Source of the DNA: Mycteria americana
Lineage: Eukaryota > Chordata > Aves > Ciconiiformes > Ciconiidae
DNA length: 64,000 nucleotides
Assembly (NCBI RefSeq): GCF_035582795.1
Contig: NC_134367.1
Location: forward strand, 2,730,501 to 2,794,500
Direction of reading: 5' to 3'
This document shows, in pieces, positions 49,732-62,421 of this stretch. Made by a program: the position numbers and the translations under genes. Under the pieces are notes generated by a model. That model saw only the letters and a list, made by a program, of their open reading frames with translations. It did no database searches and was not told the origin of the DNA. Position 1 is the stretch's first letter; each line of letters begins with the position of its first letter.

Positions 49732-49737
49732 CTAGGG

Positions 49738-49764
49738 AAAAAAAAAAAAAAAAAAAAAAAAAAA
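49738..49764. repeat. Homopolymer: 27 A on +, forming the splice pyrimidine tract on -
   Basis: A perfect run of 27 A. On the KIF13B sense strand it is T27 ending six bases before the acceptor AG of exon 49614-49731. Confidence 0.95.
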
Positions 49765-52700
49765 GTTGCATTTTTCAAAGTTAGCACACCAGCAAGAGTA
49801 CAGCAATACTTACATACCGTGCCAGCCTGCACAGCCCCTTTGCAAAGTTCAGAATGCACAGAGCTGAGGAAAGACCCTTCCCCAGAGGCACTTTTAGCTG
49901 AAAAACCCAGTCCTGCAAAGATAAGCACCCTCAGCTCCCATCAGCATCAAGGCACATTAAAAAGTCTACTTATAGGCCTTAAAGCTATAATAGTCCACTC
50001 AATTGCACAGCTGTGTTTTGGAAGTTACAACAAGGTGAAAAGTTACAGCCAGGAGAAAATAAAATAGTACTGTCTGCCCCAAATTCCTAAATATTTTGCG
50101 AATCTGCTCAGGAAGCAGTCACAAGTGAAATCTGGATATAAAGAGTGTCAGAGAGAAGGGGTGAGGACAGACAGAGCTCTGAACAAGAAAAGAAATATGA
50201 TCTTAGACCCAACGGCTGGATGTTAGTGCCTAGGGTCAGATAATGGATGAGCTGATCAGATCAAGAGGAAACAACTGTGGTAGCGCAATTTTTTTTTAAC
50301 GGCCTGGAAAAGAGGGAGATGGAATACACAACAAGCTGTGGATACGAGGAGCCAAGAAAAAGATTAAGTAAAGACAGGTTAGAGTTTTGACATGGTTAGT
50401 GAAAATGAAACACGATGATTTTCAGACCTGCAAGAGCCTGAGTGTAGATGAGGTAGGAAGAAACAGCGACCGAGAAGGCGGTAGGCCATCTGCCTTCCCA
50501 AGGTCCCAGGATTCTCTACTTGGGTTTTCACATGGATCCCAAGGAAGGCACACGCCATTCTGCACGTGGGGAGCGATTTCTCTCACTTTTACAAAGGTCC
50601 ACTGTGGTTTTGCATCTTTCATCTCAAGCTTACAGGTCAGAAACTGGCTCAATGACAAAGTCTCTTGGCTAAGAGAGAGAATCTCCAAGCTAGTATTTCA
50701 CATCAGTGCACGAGTGTCAAGAATCTATGTGGCCAAATCGTTTTTTCCTAACTCCGTCATCTTGATATGTAAAATCGTTTACAGATTTGTCTGCAATGAT
50801 TACACTAAGTGACTGGCCCGAGGGTGTCTCTGCTGAAAGTTTCGTGTGGATACAAGACAGTATATTGCTTCACCAACCTGAGCACCACGTTCGGTGCGCA
50901 GAGCTGAAAGGTAGGCACTGAAATCCATGTGGCTGTCCTGCAAACTTCTGATACAGGCACACTCGCAACGCCTGCCAAAGCGGTTCCTTTGCACTGCTAA
51001 AGAGTAGGCTCTAATAAAGCTATATAGTGCTAATTTACTTAATTTACAGGATACCTTAAGGCAAGTCAATATCCATTTAAGAGTTTATGGGTCAAGAGAA
51101 TCTAGTCTCAAATGCTACAAGAAGTCTCAACGTCTTGTGGAAAAGCGTTGTCCTGTTCAGGTAGCAGAGTGCCCTTAGGACTACAAGCTTGCAAAATTTC
51201 ACCTTTCCAGAAATAGAGGTTGCAAAGCCAGGATGGTGCAGCCAAACCGATACAAATTGAAGTCTGATCCCACTTCTGGTAAAGAGTTACGCTACGGTTG
51301 GTACAATATCTGCACTTGTCTGGATTATCTTGTATCTTGCTTGTTCTTTTAAAAGACATAACAGGAAGAGAAATACTTTCACAACGAGATGGTACAGTGA
51401 ACATACTAGAAAGGAGTCACAAGGGATTGATAGACCTGCTACATCCCAGACCACAAGTTTCATGTATTTTTCCTGGAGGAAGAGGGAGGAAATGCGCCTT
51501 TTCAAGAAGCTTCACGCTGTTGGACGCAAGGAAATAATCTGACCTTGAACAGAAAAATGACAGGCAGCTAAACTAATCTTAACTGTAACTTGAAGTCATG
51601 AATGTTTCACAAATAATAAATAAGCCAGGATAGGAGGAATAGATTTCTCCAATGGGTTGAAGGTCACACTGAGCAGCCCAGAGCAAAAATCGTTTCCATT
51701 TGGATCTATAAGTTAGTCCCACAGAAGCTCTCCTGCTTTGAATAGCAAGTAACTTGCACTTTTGCAGAGCAGCACCCGTCTTCAGACCTCTACTAGCTAA
51801 CATCCGTATTATCCGATGTAGAGACAACAGGCGCTGTTTTTGTGAAGTAACATTTGGGATACCTAAAGACTAATGGAGTTCACTGGAGGCAGCCATCCTG
51901 AACGTCAAAACTGATATAACCCAGGCTGGGACTAGCAGTAATACCAGGGGTTTGTTTAGTCTTGTATTTTTGAGGACTTTGGTGTTTAAGCCCTTCTTGA
52001 AAGCTTCCTGCTCTATCAGCATGGATGATAGAGCTGTTCTACCCATACCTTAAGCCCCCAACTTAAGCATTATCTTTGACCTGCAAATCATTTATGTCTT
52101 ACATCAAAGAGTCATGCCTATGTCTGGAAAATTCTTTCCACAAAATGCTTCTATGAAACAGTCTTTCCTATTGCACTCCCCAGAAACTCTTATTCAGGCT
52201 TTTGCAGTCTTGTGTTTCAACTCGTGCAGGTTTCTTTCAGACGGCCTTACCGCATGCAGTCTTGCCTCACGTATGTCTATTCAAAATCCTGCTTCAGAAA
52301 CTGCTTTGATCATTTCACACGCTATAGCAGACATTGAAAGCCAGCATGGAAACAGCCAATGACTTCAGATTATGCTCAAACTGTCTTCCCCTTTGGGATG
52401 TGAAATGTTTCCTGAAGTCTCCTCTGGCTCCCACTGATGGGCAAGTTTGCAGGAGAAGAGTCAAAGTATGAGAAAACAGTTCATGCTCTATCCAGATGGG
52501 GAAAATACCTCAGTGTAATTCAGTATTTTTTGGATGCATCAGCTCAGTGGTGCTGAAGGAGTTTAAAAAAAAATAGAAGACTATTTGGTGGGAAGTCATC
52601 ACAAGACTCAGTCTTGAAATACTGTTTGGTTTTGTGGCCTTCTGGTCTGGTCTGCCATCAGCCTGGTGGAAGTTGGAATTAGGTTAAGAAAAAGAACTAT

Positions 52701-55700
52701 GGAAGAGTGCAAAGCATCTCAAGGCTTCTTTTTTGGAGGATGTAACAAAGCTTGATTAGTGTTACTTTTGGATCTTAGGATAATGATCCACTTACTAAAG
52801 ACAAATGGATAAATGTGACATGTCTTAATAAATTTCTATCTATAGGCCAAGTCTAAGTGCTTCTGGAGACCACAGAGACATACGAACCAGAAAGACTCTT
52901 ATGGGAAAGTTTTCTAGCTTACTAGAACACTGACTCAATAAGTAGCAACTGAATCATTTTCTGACTCAACAAATCGTGATTCAGAAGTGCCCTTCATTGA
53001 CTGTACCAACAAAAAGAATTTCAGGCAACTATCTTGATTTTCTAGACCTGTTTGGAAAATGATGGAAAAAATTGGAGTAGGTAAGAAACAGAGCAAAACA
53101 CTTTCAGAATGTTCATCTTGTACAGAAAGAATGGCAACGTTTAGTGACTTTCTCATTAGGAAAAGCCTTTTTTCTTAGGATCTTTAGGAAATTTTGCTTC
53201 AGCCTGGATATTATGGATGACTACATTTTCTACATAATTTTAAATATTTTGCAGGTTAAATAAAATGAAGGTCCTGAGAACAGGAATGTGCACTTGCGAA
53301 AAGGATTTGTCTGGCCATATACTTAAGGCATGTTGGGTTTTTAAATAACACTTGCTTTGGAGAGAGCGGAAAGATCATCATTTTAGACTGAAGATCAGAT
53401 TTGTTATGTGAACCTCAACTCTGAGATGGCAGCGAACCATTAAAAAGTCGGTAAATCAGGGCAACATTTGCAAAAGAAAATACTGGAGACAACTGAAAGG
53501 GTCAACTGTTGTGCGAAAAATCTCCAGAGGCAGAAGGTAGTTCGTGAATGATTGATTTTACTAAGCTGGATTGAAAGATAACCCATCCCAATCTCACAAA
53601 AAGAAAAAAAATATAAGAATTATTAACTATATTAACTTGATGAAGTTCCCAAGTTTCACATAAGCATGTTATATAGCACTCTCACACGATTGCTTTGTGC
53701 ATTCACTAACTGAAACACTTAAACTTTAAGTCTAAGCAACTGGTATTATTTAAGTGCTGTGAATCTTTCCTCTATCAAGAAGGGTGGTGAAAGAAAGGAA
53801 GGAAGCTCGTAAATCATTTGCCCAGAGGAGCCATCATTTCATGAATATATTTGGTCTCTGCCAAGTGACCAAACAGAGGTCAAGTGACTTAATTTAACAA
53901 ATCAAAAATAGCCACCGGAAGAATGCATGTCCCTTGATGTATTCTGATACAGAGCTCTTTATAAAGTGTTTTATTTCTATAATACCTTCTCCTTCTCCTC
54001 TGCCTTCCCTTCTTTCACACATCCTCCATGAAAAACACCAGGGAATTTATTTCAGGTCAGCACTGACATGCACAGAATCTTTAGAACAAATATGGGTGAT
54101 CACTACCTAAGTCATCTGTAGGCTTTACCTGACAACAATTCTTTTCTTGAAGTTGACAGACCATTAAAATGATGCCACTGGGTAAGAGAAATGAATAGTT
54201 CTTTTGTTTTATTATTTTAGCAGTTCAGAAAAGGCTTAGGAAAAGGTGACCATGTAGCACTTAAATATAAGCATACAGCTGGGACAAAAGGCACTTGTTC
54301 TCATGAACAGCGAGATTATTCAAATTGATCTACATGGTAACAATTTGGTGAAAAAACTCTGGTTCCCAGTAAAACCTGACGGTTAAGTGGCACAATCTTG
54401 TCTTACTTGGCTTTTGGATACAAGGCTTTTGAGCTACAAACTACTGGACCTTTGGGAAAGGACGGATGACTGTCAAAGACAAAATGGCAATTGTGCGAAG
54501 GTATTTTAAGAACAACTCATGAAATTTTTCATCAGTATGTGATTTTAGTCTGAAGACGACCTGCAAAACAAGTCAGAGGTGCCTCTATTCTTTGTGCATC
54601 TGATTCATCCAGTTTAAGTCCAATGAATTTTTAAACTTCCAATGCAAGCACCCTGAAATGTGAAAATCCAGCTCTGTGTCTTGTATCACCATGAAGAGAC
54701 TCTATACTCCTGCATCACCTGACACGTGCTGATGTGCAAGATGAAATAAAAGTCATCGCACTCTCCCATAACCATATCTGTAGTGATAACAGGAGTAAAA
54801 ATTGGCTTTTTCTCATTTAAGCAAGCAGATATAACTTAGAGGTGAGACCAAATGCAGTCCTGTTAACCTAATAAGAAACATCTGTAAGACTGTCTTCTGA
54901 AGTAAATTTAGAAGGCATCTCCTTGCCTTCTCAGCCACTTAGGTAGCTTAATCTTATGAGTTATTATTAAAAAAATCCCAATGGTGACTTAAATATTTCA
55001 CATGAATGCATATCTCAGTGTGAGAGTCATCCTGCTCTTTGGAAGCTCTCTGTGGTGTCAGTACACAGAAATATTCTTTAATGTTTTTTTCAAAACACGC
55101 CAAACCCACACCTCTGCTCCAGTCCTGGCAAAGGGCTTTTCCCTTCACCAAGCTCTGCATGGGGGTGTGACCACCCGTCCACGTTTGTAGCAACAAAGAT
55201 TCAACTATGGCTGCAAGATGAACCCGGGTCCTAATTCTGGAAACTTCTGATCTGCCTGTTTTAGTTGCACCAACACCATCTTTACTTCTTATTCTAACTT
55301 GTTTAATATTCTTGTTTACAAGGGAATGAGTCCTGGCTATTCATAGCGCTGAAGAATGAAGCAGCGTCCACATTCATAACTTTACCAGTATGAATGGGGC
55401 TTTACACAGAGGAGTGAGATGCAAGAGCCCCTTCCACAAAGCTAAAAATCCATGGTAAAGACAGCAGGAATGCAAGGAATAATAAAGTTAAAATTAGAGA
55501 GAAAAATGAAGTAATGGAATAAAAGTTACGGAGAGGAATATTCTGAAATGTGTCGAGGGCTTCCACTATATTAAAGTACGCAGGCTTGACAGATTAGTTC
55601 TCCACCCAATTCAGGATGCCGTTACTATCCTGTGACTGATGTTTCTTATGATATAATAAACCACTTGTTTGAGATTAGCTCATCATAGTCAGTTGTAAAC

Positions 55701-56758
55701 AAAACCAAATTCCTGGTAAAATAATGATTTATGACTGCTGGAGAAGACTTCTTTTTCACTGAATTTCTCTGCAAGTGACAAAGACATCTAACTTAGCTGA
55801 AACTCCGCATATCAAGCCATTTTCAGATCCTTTATGCTAAAATAGACAGGACTGATATCACCAGTGTGCTTTACGATGTCTGTGTGCTATAGGAACATTT
55901 AAGCATTTGTTTAACATTTCATTGTGGTTACAAAGGCTTTCGTTCATCTCCCTATGAAAATTGAACCAGAGATCCATTTGAAATGAGAATATTCTAACAG
56001 GGGAGCTTGCACCCTCTGTGTCCTGAGTAACAAGTGCCTTGAAATGAAGCAGGCTGCAAGCAAGGAGGTAAGCTACACGATCTCAGCTCCACGTTATGTT
56101 TGTCAGCGGCTACATCAACCACGGTGAAGAGCTGCAAAACCCCATGCAAACCACTACCAATTAACCCTGGTTAACCAAAGCTTGGTACAAACTAAGGGGA
56201 CAAACACAGTCATTCCTCCGAGACTGTTAACACGATACTAAGGATAAATATATTTGCCATTGGCCCAGTATTAATTTAAAATCATTCTTTCATAGAAATC
56301 AAGGGTTGTTAACACTGAACTATCTGAAGCCATAAAGGCTGAGAAAGATTTGGAAGAAACTCTCAATGTTTCTCTCATCTCCAGGCTAATGTACACAACT
56401 GGCATATATTTGCTTGCTTTCATGTCTATATTTTTTTTTTTTTCAGCTGAGATGGGGCCATTTCTGAAATAACTTCACCCTGCCCAAAGAACGGGGAGAA
56501 ATGGCATTAAATAGCTATAGCTCTGTAACAAACCATAAGATGCACCCAAGAAGGAGAAATTTCTCTCATTTGTACCAGTTTCACACTGCATTAATGACAG
56601 GCTTTTCAATGGAAAAACTCATTTGCTGTGTACTATGCAAATGAGACACCACCAGCAGCATCTTCAAAGCAGGAAGTAAAAGCATGTAAGTGAGCAAAAT
56701 AAACTTTATAGTGAGATAAAATTATTATCCCACTCATTAGGTGGACCTAATGCATTAC

Positions 56759-56779
56759 CTCTGCTGGAACCTTTGGACT
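56759..56779 (-). CDS. KIF13B: Candidate KIF13B alternative microexon, 21 nt
   Basis: On the minus strand, GCATGTTTCAG is followed by 21 bases coding SPKVPAE and then the donor GTAATG. Flanking exons end and begin in phase 0, so inclusion adds seven residues between LSSNR and GRWES without a frameshift. A TGCATG (RBFOX-type) motif at 56786-56791 sits 7-12 nt upstream of the exon, with a UGC close to the AG as in SRRM4-dependent neural microexons. This is an inference from sequence; no transcript evidence is available to me. Confidence 0.55.
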
Positions 56780-57742
56780 CTGAAACATGCAATGAGAGAA
56801 ATCATTGAGGGGAAGGGAAGAGAAAAACAGAAATCATTAAGAACTCTGGTCTTTAATTTTTGCTTTAAAAAACTACAATATTGAAATATCCCACAGTTCT
56901 CTCCCAATAGAAGTTACTATAAGGACTTTATCACCTGCAATATTTTAGCATTCTCTACATGGATCAGATGTAGCAGGTTTAGCAACCAATGCTAGAGCAC
57001 TACATCAAAATTCTATTATTCCGTGCAATTGCATTATGCATTAAAATGCCTTGTCACCACTAGATTCTCCCTTTTAAAATGACTACACGCTCGCTGGGCA
57101 GAATATCTATCAGAAGACCCTTCAGTTTATCTAGGATTTGGAAAATAAGTTTAAATTTAATCTTTCACTTTTTAAAGAAATACTTTCGATCTATCCTGTT
57201 GTTTTTAAGGAGTGTAACGGGCTGAATTATCACCCACCACAAGCTTAAGACTGCAAGTTTCCCCCTGAAGGTCAGAGACTCTCTTCATAGGCCTCTATTC
57301 TGTCCTAGAGGTGGACCTGAACTTATATATGAACCCAAATTTGTCCCTTACCCAGAAGGTTTGCATCCACCCAGGTGAAAGCTCTGGAAGAGCTCTGAAG
57401 CCTGGCAATGAGAAAATTTCCCCTGATAAATGCACTGCTGTGTGATGGATGGCTACATTTAATCTCGTCTGCTCAACTCAGGTCTGCCATTGCACACCCC
57501 ACAGCGGCTGGCAGCAGTGCTGTATGACTGACGAAGGCCTGGGAACTTTCCCAGAGAGCTCTAGTGCAGCACATCCAAAGCTATTTCTGTCCTAGGAACA
57601 GTCCCAAGGATACAAGGAGCACATGGGTGTGCCCCGTCACTTAGAGATGTTTCCCACTTACGCCCCTGTAACTGGTATAGTGTAGTCACTCTAGCTACCT
57701 TTTTTCTACAGAAGATTTCCCAGGAGACCTTCAGGTACTTAC

Positions 57743-57796
57743 CCGGTTACTGCTCAGGTTGTAAGGGGGTGCTAAATCTTGGCGGCTTCCAGAAAG
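57743..57796 (-). CDS. KIF13B: KIF13B coding exon (18 codons, LSGSRQDL)
   Basis: Fifty-four nt, phase 0 to phase 0, reading LSGSRQDLAPPYNLSSNR. The donor is CGG|GTAAGT (consensus) and the acceptor CTATTTCAG. LSGSRQD is a familiar KIF13B/KIF13A tail motif. With the exon before it, it forms the Ser-rich segment where PAR-1/MARK phosphorylation and 14-3-3 binding have been described for the family; I cannot fix the residue numbers from here. Confidence 0.94.
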
Positions 57797-58398
57797 CTGA
57801 AATAGTTAAGACAAGCAGAATTATTTCTTAACAAAAACTTGAGCAACCAATAAATATGCCTCTTGACAAACACAAGGAAGGGTGAAAAGAAATAGTTTTG
57901 CGGTTAAAGCAGAACTGAAATCCAAGAGATGAAAGGTGAAATCCCAATTATTGATCTGGAAGGAGCCAGAATTTGACAAGTTTGATTACCAGTTCTATCA
58001 AAGGATTTCTTTCCAAATTTTGGACAACAGAAGTCTCATCTTTCTTACGCACAACACTGTTACAAAGTTTGAGTTCAGTAAATACTTGTAACTTACTTTC
58101 AAATCTTCTAAAGAAAAAAAAAAAACACAGGAGTCCTTTTTATGTTGCTTTTTCAGATAGTCTGGATTTATGGGGGTGCTTTCAAGCATAGTAGCCTGTA
58201 TGATGAAAGCATGAATATGTGCAGATTTTGTCTCCACTTAGCGATTTACATGCTCACAAATAGCACAGACAAACAGAAGGGTCAAACAGAAGGAAATTTA
58301 TTGCTGTACTCCATGACTCTGGCATCACAGGGACCTGTAATTGAAACACTGGACCCACTGCCCTCAATATGCTGCAGATGCCAGCATGGAATACTCAC
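57797..58398 (-). other. KIF13B: KIF13B intron, 602 nt
   Basis: A short GT-AG intron, phase 0. Nothing else was seen apart from a run of A near 58115. Confidence 0.85.
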
Positions 58399-58476
58399 CC
58401 GATTCACATTGGGAGAGCTCAGGCTCCTGCGGTAGAGTTTTCCTTTTCCCATTAGCTGCTCTTTTACAGCAACTTC
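58399..58476 (-). CDS. KIF13B: KIF13B coding exon (EVAVKEQL...SSPNVNR)
   Basis: Seventy-eight nt, 26 codons, phase 0 at both ends. It reads EVAVKEQLMGKGKLYRRSL and SSPNVNR. RRSLSSP is a basophilic-kinase and 14-3-3-like site (R-R-x-L-S-S-P), which fits family reports of PAR-1b control of KIF13B; the site assignment is an inference. The donor is CGG|GTGAGT and the acceptor GATTGGCAG. Confidence 0.94.
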
Positions 58477-59473
58477 CTGCCAATCATAGAGAAGCAAAAC
58501 AAAGAAAATATGCATGTTTTGCACGAATCTGAGCTCCAATCATCCCAGGACAGTTTTGTCTATACAAGAAAAATGTTTCTAAACAGCCTTATTGCACAGG
58601 CTCCTGTCTGTAAAGTCTGCTGTAATCTAAAACTTGCACGTAACAGGGCTAGAAGTGTAAGAGTGGATAAGCTTTAACATCTAGTATTTTGCTGATTGGC
58701 ACATGCAGGATTTCACAGCTAGTTCTGATTCTAGGAGATGACTGTTACAGATGCAGAGACTAAGACTCCCTTTCCTAGCTGAGCTCCTATTTTAATCCTT
58801 TAAACTAATTATATATGACAGGGAACTTGCTTTCAATACTTAGAGTGCATCACACTGCACCATTAATTTATAGTGGGCAGGCACATACTCTAGCTTGTTT
58901 TGCATAACTTTCTTTTGTGCTTGCATAATTTATATCCAGAAGAACAATTTTCAATAAATGTTTTTCTCTCCTGTATTTTTCCTGGTAAACAGATCAAGTT
59001 ACAGTACTTAAGATTAACCCAATCAATGTCTTATTTATTGAAAGAACGGGTTTGGTTACTTCAAAGTAGAATATGGGCAAAATGACAAGAATTCTACTAG
59101 CAACTCTGGAAACTATTACTAAAGCCCAAGCTTCAGAAAGCAAAAGCTAATGCCACACAACTACTTTTTCTGAACCATAATTAGCAATGCACAGTCTTAA
59201 AAACAAACCAAGCACCCCATAACAGTGCATTTAATATAAAGCTCCCAGTCCCATCCATATTGCAGATAGTTGAGCGAGAACATCTCTTTACAGAGAGCTA
59301 CATTTGCTTCTTTGGATGTCTGCCACAGGCACACTTTGTAAGGCTGAGGTATGCACTGACGTGGTGGTGTTGGTTTGCTAGCCATTGTGTGCACTTACGA
59401 GAACATTTGCATTGCCATACACTGTCCTCAGTAAGCGTATTCTCTACTGTCTGCTACAGCCTTAAAAACAGAC
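58477..59473 (-). other. KIF13B: KIF13B intron, 997 nt
   Basis: The donor is GTCTGT, weaker than the other donors in this gene. No further feature was recognised. Confidence 0.8.
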
Positions 59474-59626
59474 CTGGCGCAGACGATCCAAGGTGAGAAT
59501 GTTCTCCACAGCCAGCACACTCCGCAAGTACTTCTCAATGTAGGCTTCAGAGTCAGCTGAAGCTGCATCTTCAACATTTGCTGCCATTCTGGCTAGTGCC
59601 TCGCGCTCTTCAGCTCCTTGAGCATC
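59474..59626 (-). CDS. KIF13B: KIF13B coding exon (51 codons, helical segment)
   Basis: One hundred fifty-three nt in phase 0: DAQGAEEREALARMAAN, then YIEKYLRSVLAVENILTLDRLRQ. It is rich in Ala, Leu and Glu with heptad-like spacing, so likely helical, and it ends the structured region before the Ser-rich linker. The sequence is highly conserved in vertebrate KIF13B as I recall it. The acceptor is CTTCCTAG; the donor is CAG|GTCTGT. Confidence 0.95.
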
Positions 59627-60582
59627 CTAGGAAGACAAAAAGAAATTACATCCGTTTAAAACAAAACCAAAATCTCCCACATCAGTCCTGAAGAAAACGC
59701 ATTTTTAAAACATGCAGGACAGATTCAACGTTGTTTGCCCTTATGCTCAGGGGCAGATTCAGATGTCTTGTTGGAGATTTCTAAATGTAAGTCTCATTAC
59801 ATTGAAGGAACTTGTGCCAGACAAACTGCATGGGTGCTCCTACCACCGTCACAGACATCTCAAGCTATATGTGGTTATTGTTCTTTTGGTTTTGGGGTTT
59901 TCTTTTTTTGAGACCTCACAGTGAGACATTGCCATTGATTAGCAAAAGGGCTGCATTCAGCTATTTTGTAATTTAAAAGCGCTCAAACATTCAGGGCGTT
60001 ACCGATCCTGTGAGGAAAACAAAATTTCAAGTGACTTGCAAGAAAAAAATAGAACATTGCTTGAGAAACATTTCAACACAGAGTGCTAAATACAGCAGAA
60101 CGTAAAAGACAGAGTCAGGCAGCAATCAGACTTTTGGCTCTTCATGTGTTAATGTTTTTACAAGTGCTCTGATAGAGCATCTGTTTGAAAGGAAAGGATT
60201 AGCATCTAACTATGAACATGCTCAGGAATCGAGAGTTGCATAAAGACATTACTCAGAAAAAGCCACTTTGTTATTTTTTACATATTCTCATGCTCCCTAC
60301 ATTAGGCACTTCACCTACCCATCTTTACTTCTTCCTCTTCTCTCTCTTTAAAATGTTTCTTCAAGGACCTGAGCAAATAGATGCTCACTCAACAAAATAG
60401 ATAGTGACACTGATAAGACATAGGTTGCTGCTAAGTCACAGCATGTAAAGGAATATGCTTAATCTTTTATAAGAACCATAGTTTATGCTTGCAGCAGCAA
60501 GAGCCAGCACGCTCAAAATAAGGGAAAAATCAGAAAGCTAGAGGCTCTCAGCCAATTTCAGATACTCTGATTTCTTATTTAC
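59627..60582 (-). other. KIF13B: KIF13B intron, 956 nt
   Basis: A GT-AG intron, phase 0. No repeat or other exon was recognised. Confidence 0.85.
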
Positions 60583-60675
60583 CTCTGGAATATTTGAGAC
60601 TATCTCAAAAGTGACACCACAGCCAGGAACGGAACTTCGGTGAGACATTCTTCGGAGGAAACTCTGTGCAAAACC
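60583..60675 (-). CDS. KIF13B: KIF13B coding exon (GFAQSFLRRMSHRSS)
   Basis: Ninety-three nt, 31 codons, phase 0 at both ends. It reads GFAQSFLRRMSHRSSVPG and CGVTFEIVSNIPE. It continues the DUF3694-type region common to the KIF1/KIF13 kinesins. RRMSHRSS is a candidate basophilic phospho-site. The acceptor is TTCCCACAG and the donor GAG|GTAAAT. Confidence 0.95.
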
Positions 60676-62244
60676 CTGTGGGAAGGCAAAAAAAGGAAAA
60701 TAACTCTTGCTTTAAGGAAAACATGGTTCAACATATTTCAACTGAAGTAAATATAGTTTAGAAAGAAAGAAGTTCAAACCCAGGAGATTAGCCAATAAAT
60801 ATGTAAGAGTCAAAGATTTTAACTTGGAGACAAATCATTTCCTTGTCTGTATTTTAGATACAGAGAAAGGATTAACTTCCTTCATTGCAAGGTGACCGCT
60901 TAACTGGCACACACAGCATTTGCTAGTTCTAGAGGTGGGGTTTGTTTTTTTTTTTGGTAGAGCCCTAGGTGACTTGTCTTGAATATTGACAAGTACAGGC
61001 ATTAAATTCTTGACCAAAGAGATCGTTATGAAGAATGACTTAAGGGGGCATGGTCATTGTTTATGCTGACTTGGCGCCTTGCAGGGTTAAGAACTGGACT
61101 GGTGAATTAATGCAGAGATGAGTCATTCAAAGATGCTGCTGAGACGAACACCCGGGAAAGGTTATTGATGAGGATTTTTAGAAACCTAGCAAGAAAGCCA
61201 AAGATTCTGTGTCGAATAAAAGTGAAAAACATCATTGACTAAATCTGTAGAAAACAAAATTAACACAATTGTAATAAATTGAGCCTGCCAATAATCTATT
61301 GAATACACTCTTCCATTCTGTATGACAAAAAATTCACTGTTCCCTTTCTGAGAAAAAGCTTCTGCCTGAATGAAGCACCAAGAACTGTAGTTCTTCTATT
61401 CCTAGCACTAAAAGCAGCTTAGAGTTGCCTACAGGGTTTCTGGGTGTGACCACACCTCTTCTGCTCTTGCTTCAGATTTTAACTATACATGTGCAAACAG
61501 AATAACAATTCAGGCTTTCTGCTTTGTCATTATCACTGCTAGGGGAAGCTGGATTCTGAGACAATGCTGAACAAACTCTTCCTCACCATCTTTCTCAAGA
61601 ATTGAATATTTTTCAGGACATGATGCTGCAAATGGAATGACAACCTTATGCTTTCCATTTACCAAACATCCTGCTCTCACCTACACGTTATTGTAAGAGC
61701 ACAAGCCAATTGGAAAATAAAAGACCAAGAATGATTAACTTTGACAAATTACACAAGGGGACCTCTGCTCCAACTATTGCTAGTTTATCTCTAAATATCT
61801 GGATGCATAAATAGAAATGGTTAGCAGTAACGTGTGAGCATACTATAGGAGCAGGGAAACACAAGTTTCTTCTGATGCAGTTTTTGCAAAACATGAACTC
61901 CAAGCTCATGAGAAGTTGACTCTTTCTACTTCTTCCAGTGATTGGGGATAAAGCACTTAGTTAATACAAATAATACCAAATCTCTCATACTTAGATGCCA
62001 TTGAGCCTTTAAAAAAAAGCTGCATTATCATCCACAATATAAAAGATATTATGAAAATTACTTGGCAGCTTTAAGTCTCGATGCATGCCATTGATACGGT
62101 GCTTCCATTCAGGCAGAAATGAAGGTAGACACAAGAAAATAAGAGTCATAGCAGCAGCATATTGCACAAATCACAGCCTTCACCTCTTCAAGCAGCGATA
62201 AACATGGGGCAGAGTGAAAGTGTCAAGGATTATAAAAGATATAC
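60676..62244 (-). other. KIF13B: KIF13B intron, 1569 nt
   Basis: A GT-AG intron, phase 0. It has a short T-run near 60945 on the + strand. Nothing else was recognised. Confidence 0.85.
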
Positions 62245-62421
62245 CTGTCTGCCATACACATTAACACAAATGCGCTTGCGTAACACTAATTGCATTTCTG
62301 CAGGATGGCTGAGCTGGACAGTGGCTCTCACAATAAGGTAAACTCTTTCATCTGCTGCTGTTCCTTTACTGAGCTGGATACAGTCGTGGACTGTGGAATC
62401 CCATGAGGCTTCTGCTTTCAC
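62245..62421 (-). CDS. KIF13B: KIF13B coding exon: core of the DUF3694 region
   Basis: One hundred seventy-seven nt, 59 codons, phase 0: VKAEASWDSTVHDCIQLS, then DERVYLIVRATVQLSHPAEM and QLVLRKRICVNVYGRQ. Alternating hydrophobic residues and the SHPAEMQLVLRKRICV signature are typical of the beta-rich DUF3694-type region of kinesin-3 tails (KIF1A/B, KIF13A/B). The acceptor is CCTTTGCAG and the donor CAG|GTATAT. Confidence 0.96.

Larger units (their letters stand above)
49732..57742 (-). other. KIF13B: KIF13B intron, 8.0 kb, hosting a candidate microexon
   Basis: Phase 0 at both ends. It contains the 21-nt candidate exon at 56759-56779. The remainder, including 50,100-56,700, shows only short open frames and no repeat that I recognise. 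Confidence 0.8.

Noticed and set aside
49627-50067. 146-codon + strand open frame
   Set aside because: It runs across the antisense of a KIF13B exon and reads through the A27 homopolymer as poly-Lys. No domain.
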